DNA from: Alphaproteobacteria bacterium
Lineage (GTDB): Bacteria; Pseudomonadota; Alphaproteobacteria; Rickettsiales; UBA998
DNA length: 64,000 bases
Direction of reading: 5' to 3'
NCBI GenBank assembly: GCA_004292675.1
Contig: RDXO01000016.1
Coordinates: forward strand, 1-64,000
Shown here: one piece after another, positions 39,712 to 49,275 of the stretch
Layout: the number at the start of each line of letters is the position of its first letter
Numbering within the stretch: position 1 is the first letter of the stretch
The notes under the pieces: generated by a model
The model's database searches: none
Told to the model about the DNA's origin: nothing
What the model saw: only the letters and a program-made list of their open reading frames with translations
Made by a program: the position numbers and the translations under genes

Positions 39712-40272
39712 TTACCTACGAATAGTTCCTGTGCGTTCAATTTTGCGCTTCAGCAATAAAATCCCATACATCAATGCCTCGGCCGTGGGAGGACACCCCG
39801 GAACATAGACATCAACGGGCACAATACGGTCACAACCCCGCACCACAGAATAGGAATAATGGTAATACCCACCACCATTCGCACAACTGCCCATCGAAAT
39901 CACATAACGTGGCTCTGCCATTTGGTCATAGACTTTACGAAGTGCGGGTGCCATTTTATTGCACAACGTACCCGCCACAATCATTACGTCTGCCTGACGT
40001 GGCGAAGGACGGAACACAACCCCCAAGCGATCCATATCATAACGGCTTGCGGCGGCTTGCATCATCTCAACCGCACAACATGCCAAACCGAAGGTCATCG
40101 GCCATAATGAACCTGTGCGCGCCCAATTCACGACTTTGTCTAGCTTAGCGACAACAAAGCCCTTATCCTGAAACTCATCCATAACGCTAGTGAGCAATGC
40201 ATCTTGCTCAATACCCGGCAAAATAGGAACATTGCCCGAAGGAATAATCCCGTGTTCGTTTTCTACTCCCAC
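39712..40272 (-). CDS. nuoB: NADH-quinone oxidoreductase subunit B
   Basis: 186 residues from a GTG at 40272. Cluster N2 ligands are seen in [11 protein letters not shown], in [12 protein letters not shown] and in [12 protein letters not shown] prefer this GTG over the ATG at 40293 because AAGGAG sits 7 bases before the GTG, whereas the ATG has no ribosome site; the ribosome site and start lie inside the end of nuoA (10-base overlap), which couples the two genes. Confidence 0.95.
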   Translation of the reverse strand: MGVENEHGIIPSGNVPILPGIEQDALLTSVMDEFQDKGFVVAKLDKVVNWARTGSLWPMTFGLACCAVEMMQAAASRYDMDRLGVVFRPSPRQADVMIVAGTLCNKMAPALRKVYDQMAEPRYVISMGSCANGGGYYHYSYSVVRGCDRIVPVDVYVPGCPPTAEALMYGILLLKRKIERTGTIRR

Positions 40273-40631
40273 TCTAACGCTCCTTTTTTCCATTCATAAA
40301 TAAAACCAATGGTCAAAATACCCAAAAATACCATCATCGACCAAAAACCCAAATCACCAATATCCCCTAAGGTGATCGCCCATGGGAATAAAAATGCCAC
40401 TTCTAAATCAAAAATGATAAATAAAATCGCAACTAAATAAAAGCGCACATCAAACTTACCACGCGCATCACCAAATGGCTCAAAACCACACTCATATTGC
40501 GATAATTTTTCATTATCGGGCTTCCCACCTCGGGAAACGATCATTGGTGCAACAGTCATTAATGTTGCAATCATCAATGCTACCCCTAGAAAAACCAGAA
40601 TTGGAAAATAGGAAGCGACCACTTCTTGCAT
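40263..40631 (-). CDS. nuoA: NADH-quinone oxidoreductase subunit A
   Basis: 122 residues with three transmembrane segments; the conserved loop [20 protein letters not shown] and the [12 protein letters not shown] helix are intact. It is the first gene of the complex I operon, with a 136-base leader region upstream that holds an inverted repeat and a weak promoter candidate. Confidence 0.97.
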   Translation of the reverse strand: MQEVVASYFPILVFLGVALMIATLMTVAPMIVSRGGKPDNEKLSQYECGFEPFGDARGKFDVRFYLVAILFIIFDLEVAFLFPWAITLGDIGDLGFWSMMVFLGILTIGFIYEWKKGALEWE

Positions 40632-40669
40632 AAAACCTACTTATGAGTTCAACAAAATCTCTGCTTTCG

Positions 40670-40698
40670 GTTGTAACCTATTGCGCTTTTAGTTACAA
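40670..40698 (-). promoter_or_regulatory. Inverted repeat and weak promoter candidate upstream of nuoA
   Basis: TTGTAAC (40671-40677) and GTTACAA (40692-40698) form a perfect 7-base inverted repeat with 14 bases between, 39-67 bases before the nuoA start. Read on the minus strand it also matches a loose promoter, TTGTAA, 17 bases, TACAAC. An operator for a dimeric regulator of the complex I operon is the simplest idea; no regulator is identified. Confidence 0.35.
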
Positions 40699-40767
40699 TG
40701 TAAAAATGCGTAATATGCACGCTTATGCTACGTAATATTGCAGCGCATCGCATCACTGTTTCCTTAT

Positions 40768-41052
40768 TCACGCGATGTAAAAGATAATGGCGCGCTGCAA
40801 AAACTGCAATCCAAAAATCACAATAAGCGGCGAAAAATCGATCCCTGCTATGGCAGGAATAAGACCACGCACGCGACTAAAGATTGGGTCTAACACCCGA
40901 TCCAGAACATTATTGATACGCGACACAAGGGGATGATAGCGATTCACTATCCCAAACTGCATCAGCAAGGATAATACAAACGACACAAAAACCGCCAGCA
41001 ACACCAAATCAATCAGTTGCACCACAAGCCACACAAAAGGATTGACTCCCAT
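40768..41052 (-). CDS. YggT-family membrane protein
   Basis: 94 residues with two hydrophobic segments flanking the family pattern D-P-I-F-S-R-V-R-G-L-I-P and D-F-S-P-L-I-V-I-F. Family members are small inner-membrane proteins implicated in osmotic tolerance or cell division but with no firm function. ATG 41052 is preferred: AAGGAG lies 10 bases upstream, while the GTG at 41058 is too close to it. It follows purU by 12 bases on the same strand. Confidence 0.88.
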   Translation of the reverse strand: MGVNPFVWLVVQLIDLVLLAVFVSFVLSLLMQFGIVNRYHPLVSRINNVLDRVLDPIFSRVRGLIPAIAGIDFSPLIVIFGLQFLQRAIIFYIA

Positions 41053-41064
41053 CTTCACTTCTCC

Positions 41065-41961
41065 TTAAAAAACTACTGTTTTGTTGCCATTAAGCAACAA
41101 ACGATGCTCAGCATGATAACGCACGGCTTTATATAAGACATTACTCTCAATTTCTTCACCCATACGCACTAATTCTTCCACCGCACATGTATGACTCACC
41201 CGTCCAACTTCCTGTTCAATGATCGGCCCTTCATCCAAATCTTGCGTCACATAATGTGCCGTTGCGCCAATAATTTTCACCCCGCGTTGATGCGCCTGAT
41301 GATAAGGTTTTGCACCCTTGAAACTTGGCAAAAATGAATGATGGATATTGATCGCCTTGCCTTCAAAGGAACGGCATAAGGCGGGAGAGAGAATCTGCAT
41401 ATACCGCGCCAGCACCACTAAATCAATCTGATAACGCTCGGCAAGTTCCAGCACACGCTCTTCTTGCGCTAATTTGCTATGGGACTCCACGGGCAGATGA
41501 TAATAGGGAATATCATACCATGCGACAAGCCGTTGCAAATCAGGATGATTCGAGACAACAACAGGAATCTCAATCGGTAAACTATTATTTTGATAACGAT
41601 GCAATAATGTGTTTAAGCAATGGCTTACTTTGGATACCATAATCATCACACGCGTGCGCTTATGGGCATCATGCATCTGCCAATGCATAGAAAATGGGCG
41701 CGCCACATGCTCAACAAACAACCCTTTTAATGCATCATGGGATGGTGTACGTTCCCCTGCGCGAAAATGGATGCGTTGAAAAAAAGTCTGCGTTACAGGA
41801 TCGCCATATTGCGTTGCTTCGAGGATAAAGCCATCATGCGAGGCAATAAAACCTGCAACGCTTGCGACAATATTCCCCACATCAGGACACGCAATCGTCA
41901 ACACATATTCCGCACGCTGCATGTCTGACGGCACTAAATAGAGAGGTTCATCATGTTTCAT
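41065..41961 (-). CDS. purU: Formyltetrahydrofolate deformylase
   Basis: 298 residues. An N-terminal ACT domain (about 17-95) is followed by a formyltransferase-type domain with LARYMQILS, the catalytic Asn/His stretch NIHHSFLPSFKGAKPY, and the Asp in YVTQDLDEGPIIEQ. It hydrolyses 10-formyl-THF to formate and THF, balancing one-carbon pools and supplying formate for purine synthesis. ATG 41961 has a poor ribosome site, but homology starts immediately after it. Confidence 0.93.
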   Translation of the reverse strand: MKHDEPLYLVPSDMQRAEYVLTIACPDVGNIVASVAGFIASHDGFILEATQYGDPVTQTFFQRIHFRAGERTPSHDALKGLFVEHVARPFSMHWQMHDAHKRTRVMIMVSKVSHCLNTLLHRYQNNSLPIEIPVVVSNHPDLQRLVAWYDIPYYHLPVESHSKLAQEERVLELAERYQIDLVVLARYMQILSPALCRSFEGKAINIHHSFLPSFKGAKPYHQAHQRGVKIIGATAHYVTQDLDEGPIIEQEVGRVSHTCAVEELVRMGEEIESNVLYKAVRYHAEHRLLLNGNKTVVF

Positions 41962-42022
41962 GAAATTACTTATAGAGGAAATAAATGCATATCACAACTA
42001 TGTTTTATTCACTATAGTGCAT

Positions 42023-44449
42023 TCACATATTCTTTAAGTCTAGCTCAAAAACCTGAGGTGCTTTTAGAGGAACATGTTTTGCTTCCTCATCTTCTCTTTT
42101 TTGGGCATCGGGAATCCAGCATGTGACACGCGTTCCCTCCCCTTTTTGGGATTCTAAATGGACTTTACCACCATGCATCTCAACAAAATTTTTGACTAAG
42201 GATAAACCAAGCCCCGCTCCAGAAATACGCCTTCCTGCACTGCCACGACTAAAATTCTTGAAAATTTCATCATGTTCTTCTTGTTCAATCCCCACACCAT
42301 AATCTTGCACCCAGAAGGTCACTCCTCCATCCTGACGCAACGCTCCAAACGCGAATTGCCCACTTGGATTAGAATATTTCACGGCATTACTAAGCAAGTG
42401 GAACATAATGATGCGCACACGTTTTTCATCGGCACATAATGTACCAATGTTCGGATCACAATGAATCTCTGCAGTAAGTTTATATTCTCGCAAACGCTGC
42501 TGCACTAATCCCAACATCGCCGTTAAGAGACGATACACATCAAAGGTTCGCAATTCCAACTCAAACAAGCCCGCTTCAATGCTTGCAAGTTCCAAAATAT
42601 CATTAATAACACGCGACAAATGCTGCCCAGCGATATGAATCCCATCAACGCATTCTCGTTGTTTCTGGTTCAAATCACCAAAATAATTATTCTGTAGCAT
42701 TTCTGCATAACCTGAAATTGAGGTCAGTGGTGATCGCAATTCATATGACGTATTGGCCAAAAATTCAAGTTTTAGTTTGTCACTTGCCTGCAATGCTTCA
42801 TTACGCTCACGCAAGGATCGTTCAACCAAGGTTGTGGCGGTAATATCAACATAGGTAAACAACACCCCTCCATCGGGCAAAGGAATAACATTGCAATCAA
42901 GCACTGAATTATCATTCCGATCAATCCGACGATTAAATGAATGACGCGACTGCACACGCGCTAAAAAGGATGATTTATATTCTTCCCAATCATCTCCTAC
43001 ATAAAATTTACGTTTTTTCTCCAAGACTTTACTAATATGCGTGCCGTTGGGCATATCTTTTTCTTCCAGATTCCACAACAACAAAAAGACAGGATTTTTC
43101 AACCGTAATCGCCCATCTTCACCAAACACAACAACGCCTTCAAAAAGATTATCAAGCGTTTCGCGCTGTACGGCGATCAGAGTGTTGTAGGAACTTTCCA
43201 AGGCATAGCGATCCGTCACATCCTCATCGATAAATAATACGCCTCCCATGGAATGCGGGATCAATACATTACGCAACGTCCTACCATCAGGCAAGTACGA
43301 TACCTCCTCATGCGGGTCTTTCACTTCGGTAAATAAACGCAATTTATGCTGTTTATAGGCTTGGAAATTAATCTGTTCAGGAAGTTTACGCGCTTCTCGT
43401 AGATATTCCATCACCTCAGAAAGTGTGGGTTCGGTTTTTAGCCATGCTTCCTCCACACCCCAGATGCGCACATATGCACGATTATAATATTTTAAGCGCA
43501 TATTTTCGCCAAATATCGACATGGCACTCAGCGAACTTTCTAAAATATCATCCAAGGTTGTGAGATGATCCAAAATACGCGCCTGCGCTTCCTCCAATGC
43601 TGATACATCCAAAGCATAACCAATCGTTCCACCAAATTCAGGACGATATTCTTGCACCACTTCAAAATAATGACGTTGCCCATCCACAAAAAAACGTTGC
43701 CGCGCTGTTTGTATTTTCTTCTCTAATTTTGCTGTCTGTGCAAGATTCGCCGCATTTTTATACAGTTCGGGTATTTTGTTATCACCATAGACTGCAATAT
43801 CCTGATTATCATCAATAAGTTGCATATACGCAATGTTGCAATAACGCACCGTACCATCTTCCGCACGCACCCATACGGGATAGGCTAGGCTATTGAGTGT
43901 ATCGCCATAAAATTGCGACTGCTTTTTCAGCAATTCATATTCTTTCTGCACCGCAAGCATTTTGCGATGTGCTTTGGAAATAGGACGTATCATCAGCATC
44001 TTAGCGGTTTTACCACGCCATGCTACTGCTTCGACAATAATTTCTAATGTATCCCCCTGCGCCATACGAATGATACGCGAGCGTTCCATAGATTCTTTCA
44101 TCATAGGTTCTTCTTGCTGTTCAATCATGGAAGAAAAATATTTTTTATCTTCTTCCATCACCATAGCCAGAAAATCATCAATGCGGGAAAATATCGGACG
44201 TGTTTCAAACAAACGCCGCACACCCTGCGAAAAAAGAACGCGATGATCTTTTTGATGCCAAATCACTACGCCCCATCCTGCACGATCAAATGCCGCAAGT
44301 ACCAAGGTGGACACTTCGACATTTCCCCGTTTTCGGCGCATGAACCAACGTTGTGTGATCACAATCAGCATCGCGCCCAACAATAGAAGCACCCCATAGC
44401 CCAATTCTACGGGGTGTGCGATCATAAAATCTGCAAGCGATGCACTCAT
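42023..44449 (-). CDS. divL: DivL-type tyrosine pseudokinase with PAS domains
   Basis: 808 residues: a membrane helix at about 17-34, PAS domains at about 190-285, 298-420 and 425-535 (probably one more near 50-150), a DHp helix pair and an intact ATPase domain (LLSNAVKYS, DYGVGI, GAGLGLSLVKNF). In the DHp motif the phospho-accepting His of SHELR is replaced by Tyr: NTSYELRSPL, Y569. That exchange is the hallmark of DivL, the regulator of CckA and the CtrA cell-cycle pathway in Caulobacter and relatives. ATG 44449 has GGA 6 bases upstream. It follows ahcY by 23 bases, an association I recall from other alphaproteobacteria. Confidence 0.88.
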   Translation of the reverse strand: MSASLADFMIAHPVELGYGVLLLLGAMLIVITQRWFMRRKRGNVEVSTLVLAAFDRAGWGVVIWHQKDHRVLFSQGVRRLFETRPIFSRIDDFLAMVMEEDKKYFSSMIEQQEEPMMKESMERSRIIRMAQGDTLEIIVEAVAWRGKTAKMLMIRPISKAHRKMLAVQKEYELLKKQSQFYGDTLNSLAYPVWVRAEDGTVRYCNIAYMQLIDDNQDIAVYGDNKIPELYKNAANLAQTAKLEKKIQTARQRFFVDGQRHYFEVVQEYRPEFGGTIGYALDVSALEEAQARILDHLTTLDDILESSLSAMSIFGENMRLKYYNRAYVRIWGVEEAWLKTEPTLSEVMEYLREARKLPEQINFQAYKQHKLRLFTEVKDPHEEVSYLPDGRTLRNVLIPHSMGGVLFIDEDVTDRYALESSYNTLIAVQRETLDNLFEGVVVFGEDGRLRLKNPVFLLLWNLEEKDMPNGTHISKVLEKKRKFYVGDDWEEYKSSFLARVQSRHSFNRRIDRNDNSVLDCNVIPLPDGGVLFTYVDITATTLVERSLRERNEALQASDKLKLEFLANTSYELRSPLTSISGYAEMLQNNYFGDLNQKQRECVDGIHIAGQHLSRVINDILELASIEAGLFELELRTFDVYRLLTAMLGLVQQRLREYKLTAEIHCDPNIGTLCADEKRVRIIMFHLLSNAVKYSNPSGQFAFGALRQDGGVTFWVQDYGVGIEQEEHDEIFKNFSRGSAGRRISGAGLGLSLVKNFVEMHGGKVHLESQKGEGTRVTCWIPDAQKREDEEAKHVPLKAPQVFELDLKNM

Positions 44450-44472
44450 ATATATTCCATCAATGTGGATTT

Positions 44473-45786
44473 TTAATAGCGATACGCATCCGTTTTGAAC
44501 GGTCCTTGCACATCCACGCCAATATAATTGGCTTGTGTTTCGCTGAGCTTTGTCAGTTGCACACCTAATTTATCCAAATGCAAGCGCGCCACTTTTTCAT
44601 CCAACACCCGTGGCAACACATAGACTTGATGGGCATAATTGGCACTATGATTCCATAATTCAATTTGCGCCAACACTTGATTGGTAAATGAGGCACTCAT
44701 CACAAAACTTGGATGCCCTGTTGCACAACCAAGATTCACCAAACGCCCCTTTGCGAGTACAATAATTCTTCTGCCGCTCGGCAACGTCACTTCATCTACT
44801 TGGGGCTTAATCTCATCCCACACACAATTTTTCAGTGCATCCACTTGTATTTCATTATCAAAATGCCCGATATTGCAGACAATCGCGCGATCTTTCATCT
44901 CACGCATATGATCCAAAGTAATGACATCTTTATTGCCTGTTGCCGTCACAAATATATCCGCAAGCGGTGCTGCCTGTTCCATAGTGACCACTTCATAGCC
45001 CTGCATTGCTGCTTGTAATGCGCAAATTGGATCAATCTCCGTGACTAACACACGCGCACCCTGACTTTTGAGCGCATCGGCACAGCCCTTACCTACATCC
45101 CCATAACCTGCAACAAGCGCGATTTTTCCTGCAATCATCACATCCGTTGCACGCTTCAAACCATCGGGCAAACTTTCACGGCAACCATAGAGATTATCAA
45201 ACTTTGATTTAGTAACAGAATCATTGACATTGATAGCAGGCATTTTTAACGCACCAACCTTCCACATTTCATGCAAACGCAATACACCTGTGGTTGTTTC
45301 TTCCGATACACCACGAATATCAGCAACTAATGCAGGATACTTCTCATGGATAATTTTCGTTAAATCACCACCATCATCCAACAACATATTAGGCTTCCAC
45401 GATGGATTCCCCTCGATAGATTGATGAATACACCATTCATATTCTTCTTCTGTTTCACCCTTCCATGCAAATACGGGGATACCTGCTACCGCAATCGCTG
45501 CTGCTGCATGATCTTGGGTAGAAAAGATATTGCATGAACTCCAGCGGACTTCTGCGCCAAGTGCCGTGAGCGTTTCAATCAGCACTGCCGTTTGAATGGT
45601 CATATGCAAACATCCAACAATACGCGCACCTTTGAGCGGCTGCATCGCTGCATATTCGGTGCGTAACGCCATCAGCCCCGGCATTTCTGATTCCGCGAGG
45701 CTTATTTCTTTGCGCCCCCACGGAGCAAGAGTAATGTCACGCACTTTATAATCAGACGTATTTACCACAGCAGCAGATTGACTCAC
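44473..45786 (-). CDS. ahcY: Adenosylhomocysteinase
   Basis: 437 residues from a GTG start at 45786 with AGGAG 7 bases upstream. The NAD-binding GYGDVGKG motif, the substrate segment [30 protein letters not shown] and the C-terminal TDAYRY are all present. The enzyme splits S-adenosylhomocysteine into adenosine and homocysteine and so relieves product inhibition of methyltransferases. No SAH riboswitch was recognised in the 145 bases upstream. Confidence 0.97.
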   Translation of the reverse strand: MSQSAAVVNTSDYKVRDITLAPWGRKEISLAESEMPGLMALRTEYAAMQPLKGARIVGCLHMTIQTAVLIETLTALGAEVRWSSCNIFSTQDHAAAAIAVAGIPVFAWKGETEEEYEWCIHQSIEGNPSWKPNMLLDDGGDLTKIIHEKYPALVADIRGVSEETTTGVLRLHEMWKVGALKMPAINVNDSVTKSKFDNLYGCRESLPDGLKRATDVMIAGKIALVAGYGDVGKGCADALKSQGARVLVTEIDPICALQAAMQGYEVVTMEQAAPLADIFVTATGNKDVITLDHMREMKDRAIVCNIGHFDNEIQVDALKNCVWDEIKPQVDEVTLPSGRRIIVLAKGRLVNLGCATGHPSFVMSASFTNQVLAQIELWNHSANYAHQVYVLPRVLDEKVARLHLDKLGVQLTKLSETQANYIGVDVQGPFKTDAYRY

Positions 45787-45816
45787 AATAGAACTCCTAA
45801 AATATTATTTCATCGC

Positions 45817-45845
45817 TATTATGGCAGGCTTATTTCAAAAGGCAA
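45817..45845 (-). promoter_or_regulatory. Candidate ahcY promoter
   Basis: On the minus strand TTGCCT (45845-45840), 17 bases, then ATAATA (45822-45817), placing transcription about 20-25 bases before the GTG of ahcY. The -35 is a fair match and the -10 moderate. Confidence 0.4.
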
Positions 45846-45931
45846 TGCCTAAGCGAACCTCTGTGTATTTTTGCGCACCAATCGAATCATGAGGCTAAGA
45901 TTGTTTCACAAAAAGCGCACAAGCAAAATCA

Positions 45932-47461
45932 CTATCTGTAATATTCCCAGCCACTGAGGTAATAATCCAACACTATGGGCTTGTCTAACTGATTCACCTC
46001 GACATCCTCAACGAGGGTATCCTTATCAAAAACAAAAAACTTAGCGAAATTGGTTTTATCCACATAGCGAGTGGTAACGTCGAATTTTGGATAATCCTTC
46101 TTTAATTTTTCTTGACTTGCCAGCACAAAACCCCATTCCCCGAAGGATGGCACATGGGCATGATAGGGATACATATGTACAAATCCTGCTGCTTGCACCG
46201 TTTTTGCAATACTCCAATAGGCTTGTGGTGCAAAATAAGGACTTGTCGCTTGCGTCACCATCATGCCCCCTGCCCCTAGATTTTTCTTCATCAACTGATA
46301 AAATTGCTTACTATAGAGCCGTGCTAATCCATTATTATTCGGATCAGGCAGATCGGCAATAATCAAATCAAATAATTGCTGGTTTTCTTGTAGAAATCCA
46401 AAGGCATCCGCATTGACGATTCGGACTTTTTTTGAATGCAAGCTCCGCTGATTTAATGACGTTACATAGGGATTATTCATGCCTACATGCACCATTTTTG
46501 CATCGAGATCGACCACTATAATCTCTTCTATTTCTGCATAGCGTAACAATTCGCGCACCGCCAAGCCATCCCCTGCCCCAAGCAATAACACACGACGCAT
46601 CGGCATAAGGCGTACCGCAAACGGAATATGCACCAACGCTTCATGATAGCGATATTCATCGATTGAGGAAAATTGCAGATTGCCATCAAGATACAGTCGT
46701 ATATCATCACGATCTTTGGTGAGTATAATCCGTTGATACTGCGATTGATCACTAAACACAATCCTATCCTCATAGAGGCTTTGATCCCAATGTTGCAAAA
46801 AATGATGCGAGCATAGCATCATGCCACCAAGAAACACGCTAAGCGCAATAGTGATTCTTTTTAACCATGCTGCGCGCACCCCAATTTCATCATGAAATAC
46901 CCACAAAACCGCAAAGCCAATAGACATATTCACAAACCCAAATAATAAAGAGGATTGATACACCCCCATCAATGGCAACAAGATGAACGGAAATGCCATG
47001 GTGGCAATCAGCGCACCAAAATAATCAAATGATAAAATATTGGCGATTGTGACGTTCAGCTCCACATAACGATCCATCAAACGCGTTAAAAAAGGTATCT
47101 CTAAGCCAATAAGAATACCAATTACAATAGTGAAAAACACATAACAGACCATAAATAAGTCAGTATAGGCATAAGAAAAATATAAAATGGGAATACTCAA
47201 CCCACCGAGTAACGCCAATATCAATTCAATCTGCACGAATCGAAGCAACAAACGATGTTCGATATATTTCGACATCAGCGTCCCTACCCCCATCGATGCC
47301 ATATAGATACCAATGGTAAGTGAAAAAAACTTCACACTATCACCAAGAAAATAAGAAGCTGTGGTGGCAATCAATAACTCATAAATAATCGAACACAAAC
47401 CAGAGATAAAGGCTGCGAATATAAGGGTAAGGGAATGCTTCTTGTCATGCATCTGCATCAT
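45932..47461 (-). CDS. Membrane-embedded spermidine-synthase-like enzyme
   Basis: About 509 residues. The first ~210 residues form seven or so transmembrane helices; the rest is a SpeE-type aminopropyltransferase/methyltransferase fold with the nucleotide motif LLLGAGDGLAVRELL and the active-site-like DLPDPNNNGLARLYS where SpeE has a D-x-x-D-P motif. The predicted reaction would involve decarboxylated SAM and a polyamine or related acceptor, but no speD is nearby, so the substrate is unknown. ATG 47461 follows the small gene's stop by 7 bases with GAGTGG before it. It is the last gene of the DUF350 cluster. Confidence 0.87.
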   Translation of the reverse strand: MMQMHDKKHSLTLIFAAFISGLCSIIYELLIATTASYFLGDSVKFFSLTIGIYMASMGVGTLMSKYIEHRLLLRFVQIELILALLGGLSIPILYFSYAYTDLFMVCYVFFTIVIGILIGLEIPFLTRLMDRYVELNVTIANILSFDYFGALIATMAFPFILLPLMGVYQSSLLFGFVNMSIGFAVLWVFHDEIGVRAAWLKRITIALSVFLGGMMLCSHHFLQHWDQSLYEDRIVFSDQSQYQRIILTKDRDDIRLYLDGNLQFSSIDEYRYHEALVHIPFAVRLMPMRRVLLLGAGDGLAVRELLRYAEIEEIIVVDLDAKMVHVGMNNPYVTSLNQRSLHSKKVRIVNADAFGFLQENQQLFDLIIADLPDPNNNGLARLYSKQFYQLMKKNLGAGGMMVTQATSPYFAPQAYWSIAKTVQAAGFVHMYPYHAHVPSFGEWGFVLASQEKLKKDYPKFDVTTRYVDKTNFAKFFVFDKDTLVEDVEVNQLDKPIVLDYYLSGWEYYR

Positions 47462-47468
47462 TTGCCAC

Positions 47469-47702
47469 TCATTTACCACTACCAGGCCCACCACCCACAC
47501 GATCCGTACCATTCACGCTGCCACTACGATTGCTTGGCTCAGTATAGGTTGTCGTGCCACCCCAATACCAAAAAGAGGGGCCGCTATGATAGCCACGATA
47601 GCCCATATAGCCATAGCCATGCGATGCAGGCGCAAAGAGCGTTCCATAGGTTAACCCAAGAAGAACCGTACAGGCTAGAATAATTTTTGTCGTATGCGTC
47701 AT
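47469..47702 (-). CDS. Small secreted Gly/Tyr-rich protein
   Basis: 77 residues. A hydrophobic signal segment (about 6-24) is followed by a short mature region rich in Gly, Tyr, Trp, Ser and Thr (HGYGYMGYRGYHSGP, WYWGG, GGGPGSGK). No domain is recognised. It sits between the DUF4178-like gene and the spermidine-synthase-like gene, 7 bases before the latter; small Gly-rich proteins at this place in such clusters are plausible co-factors but not characterised. ATG 47702 has a G-rich site upstream (AGGGGCGGG). Confidence 0.7.
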   Translation of the reverse strand: MTHTTKIILACTVLLGLTYGTLFAPASHGYGYMGYRGYHSGPSFWYWGGTTTYTEPSNRSGSVNGTDRVGGGPGSGK

Positions 47703-47716
47703 GCAACTACCCGCCC

Positions 47717-48352
47717 CTAATATCCTGTATAGTTTGTTTGTGCGATCATGTTGTAATGCACTGCCCGCAACACCGCTCCAATCAAACATGTAATCACAGC
47801 AAATACCATATGTGGCAGGCTACTTCCACGTTTCTGACTGAGGGTAACATGTATTTTATCGTCATTCTGCATTCCTTCTTTTTTGAAGTTGAGATAATAT
47901 TGCCCCGCTTGTGGAAACGTCACCTTCATGGAATAATCATTCTCTTGCTCACGCCATGCCCCTTCATCATCATACCCCGTCTCATGCCATAGCTCTTGCC
48001 CAAAGGAGAAAAGATATTCCTTATTCGCATCCAACACTTCTCCTTCAATAAATACCCAGCTATTTTCACGTACATCAGATTGTATAGTGATTTCATACAC
48101 TTCTTTGGCTTGTTTCACCATGAGAGGTCCCATAAGCACCATCTTCTTGTGCTGTTGATTATAGCTTACATACACCGCGCCATCATAAATCTTCTTGGTG
48201 TCTGCCGTGTAGAACAACGCCGTGATAAAACTGATGATGCTAAACAGAAAAAACACTAAAGAAACCTTCTTCCAATCAATCGCATCTTCTGAGGGTTGCT
48301 CTTGATGATCTTGGTGATCTTGATAAAGTCGTTCAGAGAATTTATAAGCCAC
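47717..48352 (-). CDS. Membrane protein, DUF4178-like
   Basis: 211 residues from a GTG at 48352. A charged, His/Gln-rich N-terminus leads to a membrane helix (about 31-48), an extracytoplasmic beta-rich domain ending in YDDEGAWREQ...FPQAGQYYLNF, and a second membrane helix near the C-terminus. The beta domain resembles the C-terminal part of DUF4178 proteins, which often accompany DUF350 and spermidine-synthase-like genes; the match is by eye and moderate. It lies 14 bases upstream of the small secreted protein gene and 15 bases after the DUF350 gene. Confidence 0.65.
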   Translation of the reverse strand: MAYKFSERLYQDHQDHQEQPSEDAIDWKKVSLVFFLFSIISFITALFYTADTKKIYDGAVYVSYNQQHKKMVLMGPLMVKQAKEVYEITIQSDVRENSWVFIEGEVLDANKEYLFSFGQELWHETGYDDEGAWREQENDYSMKVTFPQAGQYYLNFKKEGMQNDDKIHVTLSQKRGSSLPHMVFAVITCLIGAVLRAVHYNMIAQTNYTGY

Positions 48353-48367
48353 AGCACAACACTCCCA

Positions 48368-49219
48368 TTAAAGCACTATGGCTAGAATCACAGCAAAAAT
48401 GATTGCTATAGTTGCTTCTAAAAAACCTGCACCAATATTTTTATCATCCCTGATTTCTCGCCCTAAAGAATCCCCAAGCACCACAAGCCTATCCATCACC
48501 ACCCTAATGACGGGTAAAAACACAAAGGCTATCACATTATAAATCAAAAACAACGTAATATCCTGTTGCCAACTTATGAAATTGCCCGAAGCTGCATTCA
48601 TGATCACAATAGATAAGGCAATCAGATTACCCCCAAACGCAATGCCGCTTGCAGTATTTTTCTTGAGCAATTCATCGTGAATATTGTACGGAGATAGTTT
48701 GTTATAGATTAAGCTAAAAAGCACAAGGGATAGTTGCCCAAGGATAAAAAACACGATGCACGATGCAATGCCACCACCCTGCCCCGATATCGCTCCTGCT
48801 GCAATCAACCCCGTGGCAAGATAGATACCAAAATGCACAGCACCTACACCAACATTTCTCTCTTTAATGAGTTGTTCCGTATCACAAAAGGTACGCAAAA
48901 TAGCCTTATCATTAAACCAACGCGAACCATTTAACAACACCAAACCAAGCAGGGAATAGCCCCCAACCGCCATCAAATCCTCAAAGAAACCTTGCGTTGG
49001 CCCGAGCAATGCACCTACAAAAATTGCTGCACTTGCCAAATAATAGCCACACATAGCAAGGGCAACCGCAAAATTATCCTCTTTGGTGAGTTCATTATTA
49101 ATTTTATAGGGGATCAAAAAGCCCTTAAGGGATTTTGCCACAAGAAACAGCATCACATACATCACGATGAATGCCACCGCTTTTGTTATGTCTTCAACAA
49201 CCATGCTTTTTATATCCAT
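48368..49219 (-). CDS. Tandem DUF350 (YjfL-like) membrane protein
   Basis: 283 residues, about eight transmembrane segments in two DUF350 repeats; each repeat ends with a characteristic helix, NVGVGAVHFGIYLATGLI and NIGAGFLEATIAIIFAVI. The role of DUF350 is unknown; it co-occurs with DUF4178 and spermidine-synthase-like proteins, and YjfL of E. coli lies in an envelope-stress-type operon. It is the first gene of this four-gene minus-strand cluster. Confidence 0.87.
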   Translation of the reverse strand: MDIKSMVVEDITKAVAFIVMYVMLFLVAKSLKGFLIPYKINNELTKEDNFAVALAMCGYYLASAAIFVGALLGPTQGFFEDLMAVGGYSLLGLVLLNGSRWFNDKAILRTFCDTEQLIKERNVGVGAVHFGIYLATGLIAAGAISGQGGGIASCIVFFILGQLSLVLFSLIYNKLSPYNIHDELLKKNTASGIAFGGNLIALSIVIMNAASGNFISWQQDITLFLIYNVIAFVFLPVIRVVMDRLVVLGDSLGREIRDDKNIGAGFLEATIAIIFAVILAIVL

Positions 49220-49275
49220 ACGACCCCATACTCTAATAATGGCATACTATAGCCCTCTTTGTATGTTTCGTCAAT

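Noticed and set aside
41985-42017. Ten-codon plus-strand frame with a perfect AGAGGA site
   Set aside because: Too short to support; it lies between two minus-strand genes and is probably chance.
45787-45931. SAH or SAM riboswitch upstream of ahcY
   Set aside because: No recognisable aptamer core; only a promoter candidate is supported.
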